10,638 nucleotides of DNA from Actinomycetota bacterium (GTDB taxonomy: Bacteria; Actinomycetota; Humimicrobiia; Humimicrobiales; Humimicrobiaceae). A program made the translations under genes and the position numbers. The stretch is from NCBI GenBank assembly GCA_015711775.1, contig JACVJB010000016.1:1-10638 (forward strand), read 5' to 3'. Every line of letters starts with the position of its first letter. The stretch's first letter is position 1. Positions 1 through 6,707 of this stretch are shown one piece after another. The notes beneath the pieces were generated by a model. It was not told the DNA's origin and did not search any database. It saw only the letters and a list, made by a program, of their open reading frames with translations.

Positions 1-607
1 TTATTTTAAAACCTGATGCCCTTAAAAGTGACACAATATATGCGGGGTGATAATCCAGTATAGTTTGGCCAATCTGCAGGGGCTTTTCATTAAATGGAGA
101 AGTTTTTAACCTGCCAATAATATACTTTAAAATATTCTTAAGATTTCTTTTATTTGCAAATTCAACAAAAAAAATACTTCCGGGTTTTAATGTGCGGGAT
201 ACTTCCGAAAAAAACTTCCCCGGATTTTCAAGATGATGAACAACTCGGACAGAAACAGCCGCATCTATTATATTATTTTTAAGCGGAAGCTTATTGACAT
301 CTGCAGCAACAAAAAATATGCGGGACATTTTTTCTTCATCATTATTTAAATAAGCCCTGACTGTTTCTTTTGCATTTCTCAGATTATTTAAAGAGTAGTC
401 CACCAATATTGCAGCCCTGCTGCCGGCGTATATTTCAAAAAGCCTGCCGTATCCGCAGCCAAGATCAGCAAAAATTTTTCCTTCAGCACTATAATTTTTT
501 AACAGTTTCCTTATTGCAATTCTTTCGGCAGCATCTTCATAAGCTCTGCTGCCACCCTGCCAGAACTGCCTGTAATCATAATTTTCATAATCTGATTTTC
601 TTATCAA
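1..607 (-). CDS. Class I SAM-dependent methyltransferase (partial, C-terminus off the left edge)
   Basis: Predicted to transfer a methyl group from S-adenosylmethionine to an unidentified substrate in the cytoplasm. 202 codons are visible. The SAM-binding motif I ADLGCGYGRL lies at about residues 47-56, an acidic strand-2 residue (LVDYS, D70) follows, then a motif AADVNKLPL near 101-109 and VRVVHHL near 120-126. These are the marks of the Methyltransf_11/UbiE-like superfamily. The N-terminus (DYRQFWQGG, then an AERIAIRKLL helix) resembles family members of this size. The start chosen is TTG at 607: an in-frame TAA lies just upstream, there is no earlier start, and AAGGCGG sits at a suitable distance. 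It follows ychF on the same strand after 49 bases and may be co-transcribed with it. The substrate cannot be told from sequence. The frame is intact to the window edge. Confidence 0.85.
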   Translation of the reverse strand, partial: MIRKSDYENYDYRQFWQGGSRAYEDAAERIAIRKLLKNYSAEGKIFADLGCGYGRLFEIYAGSRAAILVDYSLNNLRNAKETVRAYLNNDEEKMSRIFFVAADVNKLPLKNNIIDAAVSVRVVHHLENPGKFFSEVSRTLKPGSIFFVEFANKRNLKNILKYIIGRLKTSPFNEKPLQIGQTILDYHPAYIVSLLRASGFKI

Positions 608-656
608 ATTGTCCGCCTTTTATATTTTTGTATTAAAAAATACTGCAAAAAATTTT

Positions 657-1733
657 TCAAATATTAAATTTTATCTGCAGTACATCCCCGTCTGCTACAG
701 TATACTCCCTGCCTTCAAGCTTAATTATGCCCTCCTCCCTTGCTCTTGCCACAGAACCGGCGGATAAAAGGTCGCCGAAGTTTATAACTTCCGCTTTTAT
801 AAAGCCTCTCTGCATATCAGAGTGGATTTTACCTGCCGCTTCCAGTATGCATGAATTCCTTTTTAGAGACCATGCCCTTGCTTCATTTTTATTAATAGTA
901 TAAAAGGTTATAAGATCAAGCATTGAGTAGCACTTATTAATAAATTCTGCAATACTGCCAGTGCCGATACCAAGTTCTTTTCTATAAAGAATCTGTTCCT
1001 CTTCAGGAAACTCGCAAAGCTCATTTTCAATTTTACCGTATATCTTTATGACAGGCCTTTCCTGCACTTTGCAGGCAATCTTTGAAAAAAGAATTTCTGA
1101 TGCTTTTTGCTCACTTACATTTGCTATAAACATCACAGGTTTAAAGCTCAAAAGATTAAGATCTGCAAAAAGCTGCGGGCTTGTTGAAAGGGCCAGAAGC
1201 GCTTTTTCAGTACTGGAATTATTTAGCAGATCTTTAACTTTACTGATTAATATCATATTTTCCTTTGCGGCCGCATCCCCGGATTTTGCAATACTTGCAT
1301 ATTTTTCAAGGCTTTTTGACAGGGTTTGCATATCAGCGATGATAAGTTCTGTATTTATTATATCAATATCATTGGCAGGATCGATTTTACCGCAGGGGTG
1401 CGCAACATTTTCATCAGGAAAACACCTTATGACATGCGCAATAACGTCAACTTCCCGTATGCTTGCAAGAAACCTGTTTCCGAGGCCCTCGCCCCTGCCT
1501 GCTCCTTCCACAAGCCCTGCAACATCAAGTATTTTTATTGAAGCATAGGTTAGCTTTTGTGAATCATATATTTTTGAAAGAGATTTTAAGTTACTGTCAG
1601 GAACATTTACAATACCCTGGTTTGGTTCGATGGTACAGAAAGGAAAATTTGCCACAGCAGCATGGGCCCTGGTTATTGCGTTAAAAATAGTTGTTTTACC
1701 CGCATTGGGAAGACCTATTATGCCGACCTGCAT
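657..1733 (-). CDS. ychF: Redox/ribosome-associated ATPase-GTPase YchF (OLA1 family)
   Basis: Translation-factor-class P-loop NTPase of the Obg superfamily that binds ribosomes; family members prefer ATP to GTP. Visible marks, numbered from the chosen ATG: G1 loop GLPNAGKTT (7-15), G2 region NFPFCTIEPNQG (29-40), G3 DVAGLVEGAGRGEGLGN (70-86), and NVSE (205-208) in place of the NKxD guanine-specificity motif, as expected for YchF. A C-terminal TGS domain starts near 275. At 358 residues it has the usual length. A longer frame opens with TTG at 1769, but that start would sit inside a strong hairpin and add 12 residues not seen in the family, which normally starts directly at the first beta strand. 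ATG at 1733 is therefore preferred. The only plausible ribosome binding site, AGGA, is about 14 bases upstream, inside the hairpin's 3' arm. Confidence 0.95.
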   Translation of the reverse strand: MQVGIIGLPNAGKTTIFNAITRAHAAVANFPFCTIEPNQGIVNVPDSNLKSLSKIYDSQKLTYASIKILDVAGLVEGAGRGEGLGNRFLASIREVDVIAHVIRCFPDENVAHPCGKIDPANDIDIINTELIIADMQTLSKSLEKYASIAKSGDAAAKENMILISKVKDLLNNSSTEKALLALSTSPQLFADLNLLSFKPVMFIANVSEQKASEILFSKIACKVQERPVIKIYGKIENELCEFPEEEQILYRKELGIGTGSIAEFINKCYSMLDLITFYTINKNEARAWSLKRNSCILEAAGKIHSDMQRGFIKAEVINFGDLLSAGSVARAREEGIIKLEGREYTVADGDVLQIKFNI

Positions 1734-1744
1734 GTTAAAAATAA

Positions 1745-1797
1745 AAGTCCTGTAATTATATAATATCAATTATCCAGGAATATATATTACAGGACTT
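1745..1797 (-). terminator. Long hairpin with trailing T-run, directly before the ychF start
   Basis: On the minus strand, AAGTCCTGTAAT plus ATATA (1797-1781) pairs with TATAT plus ATTACAGGACTT (1762-1745). This gives 12 perfect base pairs, one bulged A and five further A/T pairs around an 18-base loop. TTATTTTT follows immediately, the layout of an intrinsic terminator. It lies 15 bases after the stop of the 14-codon ORF and ends 11 bases before the ychF ATG. The lower stem is only moderately GC-rich, so its strength as a terminator is uncertain; it may act as a leader structure or attenuator. Confidence 0.6.
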
Positions 1798-1812
1798 AGA
1801 CTTTAAGTAAAG

Positions 1813-1857
1813 TTATTTCTTTTTGCCTTTACCTTTATCTTTGCTTTTGCCTGCCAT
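1813..1857 (-). CDS. Possible 14-residue lysine-rich mini-protein or leader peptide
   Basis: The reading frame encodes MAGKSKDKGKGKKK: seven of 14 residues are lysine, the rest mostly Gly, Ser and Asp. It is preceded by an unusually strong, purine-rich ribosome binding site (GGGGAGGAAGG abutting the ATG, with GGAGG four bases away), ends in TAA, and is followed after 15 bases by a terminator-like hairpin. A promoter-like pair of boxes lies at 1899-1926, about 35 bases upstream of the ATG counted from the likely transcription start. So a complete miniature transcription unit can be drawn between ssb and ychF. It could be a small basic (RNA- or ribosome-binding?) protein, a leader peptide for ychF, or chance. 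I do not recognise it. There is no homology evidence, and such short frames arise by chance; the support is the ribosome binding site and the framing elements. Confidence 0.4.
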   Translation of the reverse strand: MAGKSKDKGKGKKK

Positions 1858-1898
1858 CCTTCCTCCCCTCTCCGCCAAATTTTAATAAAATCACATTA

Positions 1899-1926
1899 AT
1901 AATAATTCTAAATAAAATAAATGCAA
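1899..1926 (-). promoter_or_regulatory. Candidate sigma-70-type promoter for the mini-ORF/ychF
   Basis: On the minus strand TTGCAT (1926-1921) and TATTAT (1904-1899) are separated by 16 bases. Transcription would start near 1892, giving a leader of about 35 bases before the mini-ORF ATG at 1857. The surroundings are very AT-rich, so chance matches are likely. Confidence 0.35.
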
Positions 1927-1944
1927 TATGATTTCAGATATTTT

Positions 1945-2433
1945 TTAGAACTCCTGCAGGGCATTATCCGGGGACTGTTTAATATCTGCTGACAGTAACT
2001 TTTCTCCATGTTCTGCCATATCTTCGGGCTGCTTTTTTTGAGCCTGAGCCAGCGCTTTCTTTTTCGGTTTCACAGTTAAGTCCGCCTGGCTTTTTTTATT
2101 GCCAAACTCAAGGCTTAAAGCAACCACGTCTGCAGTAATGTTTACAATATTGTATTTCTTGCCTTCCTTGTTTTCCCATGATCTTAAATTCAAGTGGCCG
2201 CCAAGAATTACCCTGTCACCTTTTTTAAGGTCCGCTGCACAGTTTTCAGCAAGGCTGTTCCAGGCAGTTACATTAAAATAATCAACTGTATTATTCTCCT
2301 CTCCGCTTAAATCGCGCCATTTCCTGTTTACTGCTATACCCATTTCTGCAATTGCCATTCCTTCATTTGTGTACTTGAGATCTGGATCCCTTGTTAAATT
2401 TCCCAGAAGATATGTATGGTTTATATTTGCCAT
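1945..2433 (-). CDS. ssb: Single-stranded DNA-binding protein
   Basis: Binds and protects single-stranded DNA in replication, repair and recombination, normally as a tetramer. The N-terminal OB fold spans about residues 1-110: it opens MANINHTYLLGNLTRDPDLKY, then TVDYFNVTAWNSLAENCAADL and KGDRVILGGHLNLRSW. A Lys/Gln-rich linker follows. The extreme C-terminus reads SPDNALQEF rather than the usual acidic DDDIPF-type tip. The final Phe is kept but the acidic run and the Pro are missing, which may weaken recruitment of partner proteins. The start is well set by AGGAGG nine bases upstream of the ATG. It begins 21 bases after the last Tad gene on the same strand, with that binding site squeezed into the gap, so it is probably the tail of the pilus operon. 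The length, 162 residues, is normal. Confidence 0.95.
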   Translation of the reverse strand: MANINHTYLLGNLTRDPDLKYTNEGMAIAEMGIAVNRKWRDLSGEENNTVDYFNVTAWNSLAENCAADLKKGDRVILGGHLNLRSWENKEGKKYNIVNITADVVALSLEFGNKKSQADLTVKPKKKALAQAQKKQPEDMAEHGEKLLSADIKQSPDNALQEF

Positions 2434-2454
2434 TTTTAAATTCCTCCTTAATAA

Positions 2455-2898
2455 TTACTGGTAAATATAGTCAAATCTGTATCTTTTGCATAATCCGAAT
2501 GCCTCATCCCAGGGATATGAAATTTCTGTTTTGGAAACCGATACTACGCTGCACCCCTGTTTGCCAAAAATTTTCAAAAAAGCAAAATCAAATTCTTTTA
2601 CAACTGATATTGCAACTCTGTCGTATGAAACGGATAGTTCTTTTAATCTGCAACCGTTTTGCAATGCAATTTCATTTGCCGTATTTTGAGCATTGTACTT
2701 TTCAAGAAAAAGCAGATCCTGCGATACTGCAAGAACCGCAGCATCGGCAGCCTTTCTGCTTACCGACATTGCAGCAAATATCCTGCAGCAGTCTGCCATA
2801 AGTAAAAATATAAATGAAAATATAATTACCAACACAAGCGACAGTATGGATATATTGCCTCTTGAAGATAACTTAATTGCTGCTGATCTTTCATTCAT
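2455..2898 (-). CDS. TadE/TadG-like pseudopilin of the Tad pilus
   Basis: Short basic N-terminus, then a prepilin-like site SSRGN followed by one hydrophobic segment (about residues 15-36), then a small extracytoplasmic domain with Cys residues. The run RKAADAAVLAVSQDLLF and the following ANEIALQNGC resemble the actinobacterial 'helicase/secretion neighborhood TadE-like' family, which sits next to tadE in such loci. Unlike Flp and TadE, it has no Glu at +5 after the Gly, so processing is unsure. It probably works as a minor pilin or assembly factor. Two starts are possible: GTG at 2904 or ATG at 2898. I chose ATG, preceded by a weak GGA. Either way the gene overlaps the end of tadE (8 bases from the ATG), which implies translational coupling. 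The ssb start follows 21 bases later. Confidence 0.7.
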   Translation of the reverse strand: MNERSAAIKLSSRGNISILSLVLVIIFSFIFLLMADCCRIFAAMSVSRKAADAAVLAVSQDLLFLEKYNAQNTANEIALQNGCRLKELSVSYDRVAISVVKEFDFAFLKIFGKQGCSVVSVSKTEISYPWDEAFGLCKRYRFDYIYQ

Positions 2899-3361
2899 CT
2901 GCACATTCCATTCTCATAGCAGCCGCGCTATTAATATGCATGCTTTGGCCTGTTAATATTTTTATAACTTTTGCCACTCCGTCATAATGGTAATTTACCT
3001 GTACTCTCACAATGCTTCCGGTATCGCGGCCGCTGCCTTGTCCTGGAATTATATTTGTCTCAACCCTGCTGCCGCCTTTATTTTCAAGAATTTCTGAAAC
3101 ACATTTCTGCCCTGCATTATCTGAGCCTGTAGTGGCAATAATCCTTGCGCTTTCATGGGCAGCATGTTCAACAAGATTCTGAAGATATACCAGGTGGCCT
3201 GCCTGGATAACTGCAAATATTATAAGGAAAAGAAACGGCGCAACCATGGCAAATTCAAGGGATGCCTGCCCGCGCTGCCATGTTATAATAGCCGGGTTTT
3301 TTATCCTTCCCGGAATAAATATTTTTTTGCAGTATTTTATTAAATGCATATTATCTCTCAT
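2891..3361 (-). CDS. tadE: TadE-like minor pilin
   Basis: Minor pseudopilin of the Tad/Flp apparatus, membrane-anchored with the C-terminal domain outside. A basic leader of about 31 residues ends in RG, followed by QASLEFAMVAPFLFLIIFAV. The TadE motif is plain: cleavage is likely after G31, with Glu at +5 (E36), then a hydrophobic helix and the conserved YLQNLVEHAAHESARI helix that follows it in TadE proteins. The C-terminal part (about 80-156) is a beta-rich domain with VRVQVNYHY. At 156 residues it has the usual length. No good ribosome binding site is seen before ATG 3361; a second ATG five codons in (3349) is also possible. Its stop codon overlaps the next pilin-like gene. Confidence 0.85.
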   Translation of the reverse strand: MRDNMHLIKYCKKIFIPGRIKNPAIITWQRGQASLEFAMVAPFLFLIIFAVIQAGHLVYLQNLVEHAAHESARIIATTGSDNAGQKCVSEILENKGGSRVETNIIPGQGSGRDTGSIVRVQVNYHYDGVAKVIKILTGQSMHINSAAAMRMECADE

Positions 3362-3395
3362 TCAATTCTTTATAGCCTGATTTTTCAGTAACTCA

Positions 3396-3473
3396 TTAAA
3401 TGTGGACAGCCTTTATATATTTATTGTTAGATTTTCCAATTATTTTCCCCGGCCGGGAATTTTCTTTGTTCAT
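3396..3473 (-). CDS. Possible 25-residue small ORF between flp and tadE
   Basis: ATG at 3473 follows AGGAAAG with about seven bases of spacing, and the frame runs 25 codons to TAA. It encodes a basic, hydrophilic peptide starting MNKENSRPGKIIGKS. Its ATG overlaps, in ATGA fashion, the stop of an even shorter upstream frame opening with GTG. No family is recognised. It contains a 10-base GC-only palindrome (CCCGGCCGGG, 3448-3457), unusual in this AT-rich DNA. It may be a real small protein, a decayed gene remnant, or chance in an untranslated spacer between the pilin and minor-pilin genes. Confidence 0.2.
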   Translation of the reverse strand: MNKENSRPGKIIGKSNNKYIKAVHI

Positions 3474-3541
3474 TTAACTTTCCTGCCGCCAGTGAGCAAA
3501 GCTGTTTTTAGCGGCAATAAATCCACTTTGAACTACTGTCT

Positions 3542-3739
3542 TTACACCATTGATGATATTTTGGAAAACACCTTTGAGATTATGTCAATTATCATCGGTT
3601 TTCCGACTGCCACAAGTATAGCGCTTATAATTCCTGCGATTACCAGCACAAGAGCGTATTCCATGGTGGACTGGCCGTGCTGACCCTCCAGATTCACCCT
3701 TTCTTTTAACTTGTAGAATAAATTAATAATGATTTTCAC
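3542..3739 (-). CDS. flp: Flp-type major pilin subunit
   Basis: Structural subunit of the Tad/Flp pilus. The 65-residue prepilin has a short basic leader ending in GQHG (G22), then QSTMEYALVLVIAGIISAIL. Glu at +5 and Tyr at +6 after the Gly form the Flp EY signature recognised by the TadV-type peptidase. The mature protein of about 43 residues is almost one hydrophobic helix, as in the family. The start is uncertain: GTG at 3739 directly abuts a strong ribosome binding site (AAAGGGGGTGA, the GTG being part of it), leaving no spacing. An in-frame TGA lies three codons upstream, so no longer form exists. An ATT five to eight bases downstream would be better placed but is a rare start. It lies between tadBC and tadE; a stretch of 180 bases separates it from tadE. 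Confidence 0.85.
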   Translation of the reverse strand: MKIIINLFYKLKERVNLEGQHGQSTMEYALVLVIAGIISAILVAVGKPMIIDIISKVFSKISSMV

Positions 3740-3783
3740 CCCCTTTCATATTGTATTATGTTTTTTTTCCTGCACCCCCTTTT
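3737..3783 (-). repeat. Twice-repeated AAAGGGGGTG ribosome-binding-site-like element before flp
   Basis: The minus-strand 10-mer AAAGGGGGTG occurs at 3782-3773 and again at 3746-3737, 36 bases apart. Both match the anti-Shine-Dalgarno complement AAAGGAGGTGA at all but one base. Both end in a GTG in the same reading frame, separated by an in-frame TGA. The second copy overlaps the flp start. This could be a small duplication of the start region, or a standby ribosome site for a highly expressed pilin. Confidence 0.5.
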
Positions 3784-3793
3784 ATATCTGATG

Positions 3794-5326
3794 TTAAAAA
3801 ACAAATAAGCCTGCGCCAACAGTAAAAATCAGTGGTCCCCCCACAAGCATTACAAAAGCAGGGAGTATTAAAAAAGTCAGGGGAAACAGCAATAGTACTG
3901 ATGCCCTTCTTGATTTAATTTCGCTTTTCTGGCTTATTTCAAACCTTACAAATCTTGACTTCTGACGCAGTATTTCATTAATGGAAGAACCGTATTTTTC
4001 TGCCTGAAGCATTAAAAATATTAAGTTTTTAAAATTTTCTACATTATTTCTTGAAATGAAATTATTATAAGCTTCAATTCTGCTCAATCCGCTGTTTATT
4101 TCTTTAAGGAAAAAACCTATTTCCGCTGTTGCGCTGCTTCTGTGATTTTCCACCAGTATTTTTAGGCAGTTATACATATTCTGCCCTGTCATGGCAGATA
4201 TATAGAGAAGGTCAATAATATATGGAAGGTCTCTTGTAAACTCTTCCGATTTTAAAACTGAAACTCTTTTTATCAAAATATCAACAATAAAAAAACCCGC
4301 AATGCCTGCTGCAGCAGCTGCAATTATTGAAGAGTAAATATTTTTCATAAGAGCTGCCGATATAATTATGAATATAAATGAAAGCATGAATTTTAACCCT
4401 ATTAAAACTCTGTAATCAGCCGATGGAGGCATTTTTTCTGAAATTATGCAGAAGTTTTCCTTATATGAGTCTATTTTTGACCTGCTTATAAACCTTTCAA
4501 AAAAAATACCTGCCCTGCCTGCTGAACGCACAAGAAGATTTTTTATATTAAAGCCTGCAGGCAGCTTTGCACCACTGTCTTTGAAAAACCTGTACCTGAC
4601 TGCTGCAGAATTAGTATGCCCCTCATCCATATCGCTTCCGCTGTTGTCCGGAGGCTCCTTAAGTATACTGCCTGTAATAATTATTCCGGCTATTTCCAGA
4701 ATGGCCCCTACCGCCAGCAAAATATTTCCGGTCCTGCTTGAAAAAAACTCCGCTATGGTTTCATTCATGAAAAAAAACATAACTGCAAGCGCAGCAACAG
4801 GCATAAAGGCTATTATGTTTGCTGAATAACGGCTTTGAAGGGTAAAGGATCTTGCCGCTGAACGCACCTTAAGGCTTTCCTGAAGTGTTTCAACAATATT
4901 GCCCAGCATAAAAACAAGATCCCCTCCAATACTGTTATTTAGCTTTAAAGCAGTGGATATAAGACGGGCCTCCCTGCTGGAGCACCTTTTTGCAAAATTA
5001 TCCATTGATTCATTAAACGAAAAGCAGGTTTTCAGCTCATCAGCAAGCTGTCTTATATATTGCTTAAGGGGAGGTTTTGTCCAAAGAACTGATTCCCTGA
5101 CAATAATTCTTACTGATTTGCCCGCTTTTACCATCACTATTATATTTATTACAAATTCAATTAACTGGCCATGCAGGACTTCCAGTCTTTTTTCATTTAC
5201 CGCTGAATATGCAGAAGACATTATAAAAAAGATGCATACCGTTAAAAAAATGCTGAAAATAATATTGTCAAAAAAAATATAAATTACTGCTGCGATAAAA
5301 ATATGGAACAAAATGGCAAAAAGCAT
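3794..5326 (-). CDS. Fused TadB-TadC inner-membrane platform protein
   Basis: The cytoplasmic-membrane platform on which TadA acts is normally two proteins, TadB and TadC, each with one T2SSF (GspF) domain. Here one uninterrupted frame of 510 residues carries both. Part 1: two N-terminal membrane segments (about 1-40), a T2SSF domain (about 52-165, starting LHGQLIEFVINIIVMVKAG), then membrane segments near 166-188 and 197-219. A polar linker with PPDNSGSDMDEG follows. Part 2: membrane segments near 306-350, a second T2SSF domain (about 355-470, LPYIIDLLYISAMTGQNMYNCL), and terminal membrane segments (473-510). The total is shorter than typical TadB plus TadC. ATG 5326 lacks a good ribosome binding site. 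A GGAGG at 5392-5388 is spaced seven bases from an in-frame ATT (5380), which would add 18 basic residues and overlap tadA. Confidence 0.85.
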   Translation of the reverse strand: MLFAILFHIFIAAVIYIFFDNIIFSIFLTVCIFFIMSSAYSAVNEKRLEVLHGQLIEFVINIIVMVKAGKSVRIIVRESVLWTKPPLKQYIRQLADELKTCFSFNESMDNFAKRCSSREARLISTALKLNNSIGGDLVFMLGNIVETLQESLKVRSAARSFTLQSRYSANIIAFMPVAALAVMFFFMNETIAEFFSSRTGNILLAVGAILEIAGIIITGSILKEPPDNSGSDMDEGHTNSAAVRYRFFKDSGAKLPAGFNIKNLLVRSAGRAGIFFERFISRSKIDSYKENFCIISEKMPPSADYRVLIGLKFMLSFIFIIISAALMKNIYSSIIAAAAAGIAGFFIVDILIKRVSVLKSEEFTRDLPYIIDLLYISAMTGQNMYNCLKILVENHRSSATAEIGFFLKEINSGLSRIEAYNNFISRNNVENFKNLIFLMLQAEKYGSSINEILRQKSRFVRFEISQKSEIKSRRASVLLLFPLTFLILPAFVMLVGGPLIFTVGAGLFVF

Positions 5327-5366
5327 TCTTTTCTTTGCGCATATGTTTTTATAAAAATCAAAAATC

Positions 5367-6662
5367 TTAATCAGTAAAATCTTTTTTCCTCCAGTTTATT
5401 TTCTCTGAAAAAGCAGGCATGTTACCTGTAAAAACAAATTCTGTTTTATTGTCTTTAAAACCTGTTCTGAAAATATCCCTTATTATTATTGCCGTATCCC
5501 GGTCATTGCAGCCGTTTTTCTTTACAATCTCACTGATAAACGCCAGTCTCCTGGTTCCCTCTTCATTTCTTTCAAGGTGTATAACCATATCTATGGAAGA
5601 CATTATAATTCTCTTCGCTGAAGCCGGCGTCAGATTGGAAGCAGACATTAAAAGCATTGTCTCAAGCCGGCTTACAAGATCATATGGTGAGTTTGCATGT
5701 ATGGTTGTCATTGAACCTTCATGTCCGGTATTCATGGCCTGCAATACATCGATTGCCTCCACGCCCCTTATCTCGCCCACAATTATTCTGTCCGGCCTCA
5801 TCCTCAGCGAATTTTTTATAAGGTCCCTTAGTGTAATTTCACCCCTGCCTTCAAGATTTGCCTGCCTGCTTTCAAGGCATATAACATGCTTTGCATTAAG
5901 CGCAAGCTCGACTGTATCTTCAACAGTTATTATCCTCTCGCTGTCAGGAATATAATTGGAAATTACATTTAAAAAAGTAGTTTTACCGGTAGAAGATGCT
6001 CCTGACACTATAATGTTGAGCCTGTTTTTCACACAACTTTTTATAAATTCCGCGATTTTTTCATTTATGGATCCGCATTTCAGTAAATCGCCGGCAGTTA
6101 ACAAATCTCTATTGAATTTCCTTATGGTTACAACCATGCTGTTTACTGCTACAGGTGGTATCACTACATTAATTCTTGAACCGTCAGCAAGCCTTGCATC
6201 TGCGTACGGGATGCTTTCGTCAAGCCTCAGTCCAAGAGGGCTTATAATTTTCTCAACAGTATTTCTTAAATGCTGCATGCTGTTAAAAACTGCGCATGTT
6301 TTTCTTATGTACCCGCCTGTTTCAATATATATGTCATTCCAGGAATTTATCATGACTTCGGTTATTTTTTCATTTCGCATAAGATCGCTTATTGGCCCGT
6401 ATTCAAACAGCTCCTCATATATTTGTTTTAATAAATAAGATATATTTTCTTTTCCTATTATTATTTTTTCGCTTTCAATTATTTTTTTAAGCAACTGATG
6501 CAGACATTTTAGCCTGCTTGAAGGGCTCAGTTTATACATCATGTCAACGTCAATACAATTTACAAGCTTTTTTGAAATATCCGTTAATGTAAAAGCATCG
6601 ACGCCGGCTTCTTTTTTATTAAGTTTTAATGATTCAGCCATTGAGAAATTTATATTTTTCAA
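5367..6662 (-). CDS. tadA: Tad pilus assembly ATPase TadA (CpaF family)
   Basis: Hexameric secretion ATPase (GspE/VirB11 superfamily) that powers Flp pilus assembly at the cytoplasmic face of the membrane. Numbered from the chosen start: Walker A GASSTGKTT (221-229), Asp box ITVEDTVEL (245-253), Walker B RIIVGEIRG (292-300), and His box TGHEGSMTTIHANS (312-325). The upstream N-terminal domain contains YADARLADGSRINVV, a typical CpaF stretch. The length of 431 residues fits the family. The start is uncertain. TTG at 6662 is the first possible start after the tadZ stop in the same frame, and ATG at 6641 (eight codons in) is the alternative; neither has a clear ribosome binding site. It sits 45 bases after tadZ and just before tadBC. 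Confidence 0.95.
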   Translation of the reverse strand: MKNINFSMAESLKLNKKEAGVDAFTLTDISKKLVNCIDVDMMYKLSPSSRLKCLHQLLKKIIESEKIIIGKENISYLLKQIYEELFEYGPISDLMRNEKITEVMINSWNDIYIETGGYIRKTCAVFNSMQHLRNTVEKIISPLGLRLDESIPYADARLADGSRINVVIPPVAVNSMVVTIRKFNRDLLTAGDLLKCGSINEKIAEFIKSCVKNRLNIIVSGASSTGKTTFLNVISNYIPDSERIITVEDTVELALNAKHVICLESRQANLEGRGEITLRDLIKNSLRMRPDRIIVGEIRGVEAIDVLQAMNTGHEGSMTTIHANSPYDLVSRLETMLLMSASNLTPASAKRIIMSSIDMVIHLERNEEGTRRLAFISEIVKKNGCNDRDTAIIIRDIFRTGFKDNKTEFVFTGNMPAFSEKINWRKKDFTD

Positions 6663-6707
6663 ATGATTGTTTTTAAATCGCCTAACCTGTAGCCTATCCC
6701 CTGTTAC

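Noticed and set aside
1048..1548. 166-codon plus-strand open frame
   Set aside because: Lies wholly opposite ychF, whose G motifs fix the coding strand; no motif or ribosome binding site supports it.
1734..1769. Longer ychF starting at TTG 1769
   Set aside because: Adds residues before the first beta strand that YchF proteins lack, and the start sits in the loop of the hairpin.
5419..6438. Two long plus-strand open frames (178 and 160 codons) opposite tadA
   Set aside because: They are antisense to the strongly conserved tadA frame, show no recognisable domains, and have the Ser/Leu/Ile-rich composition typical of a reverse-frame shadow.
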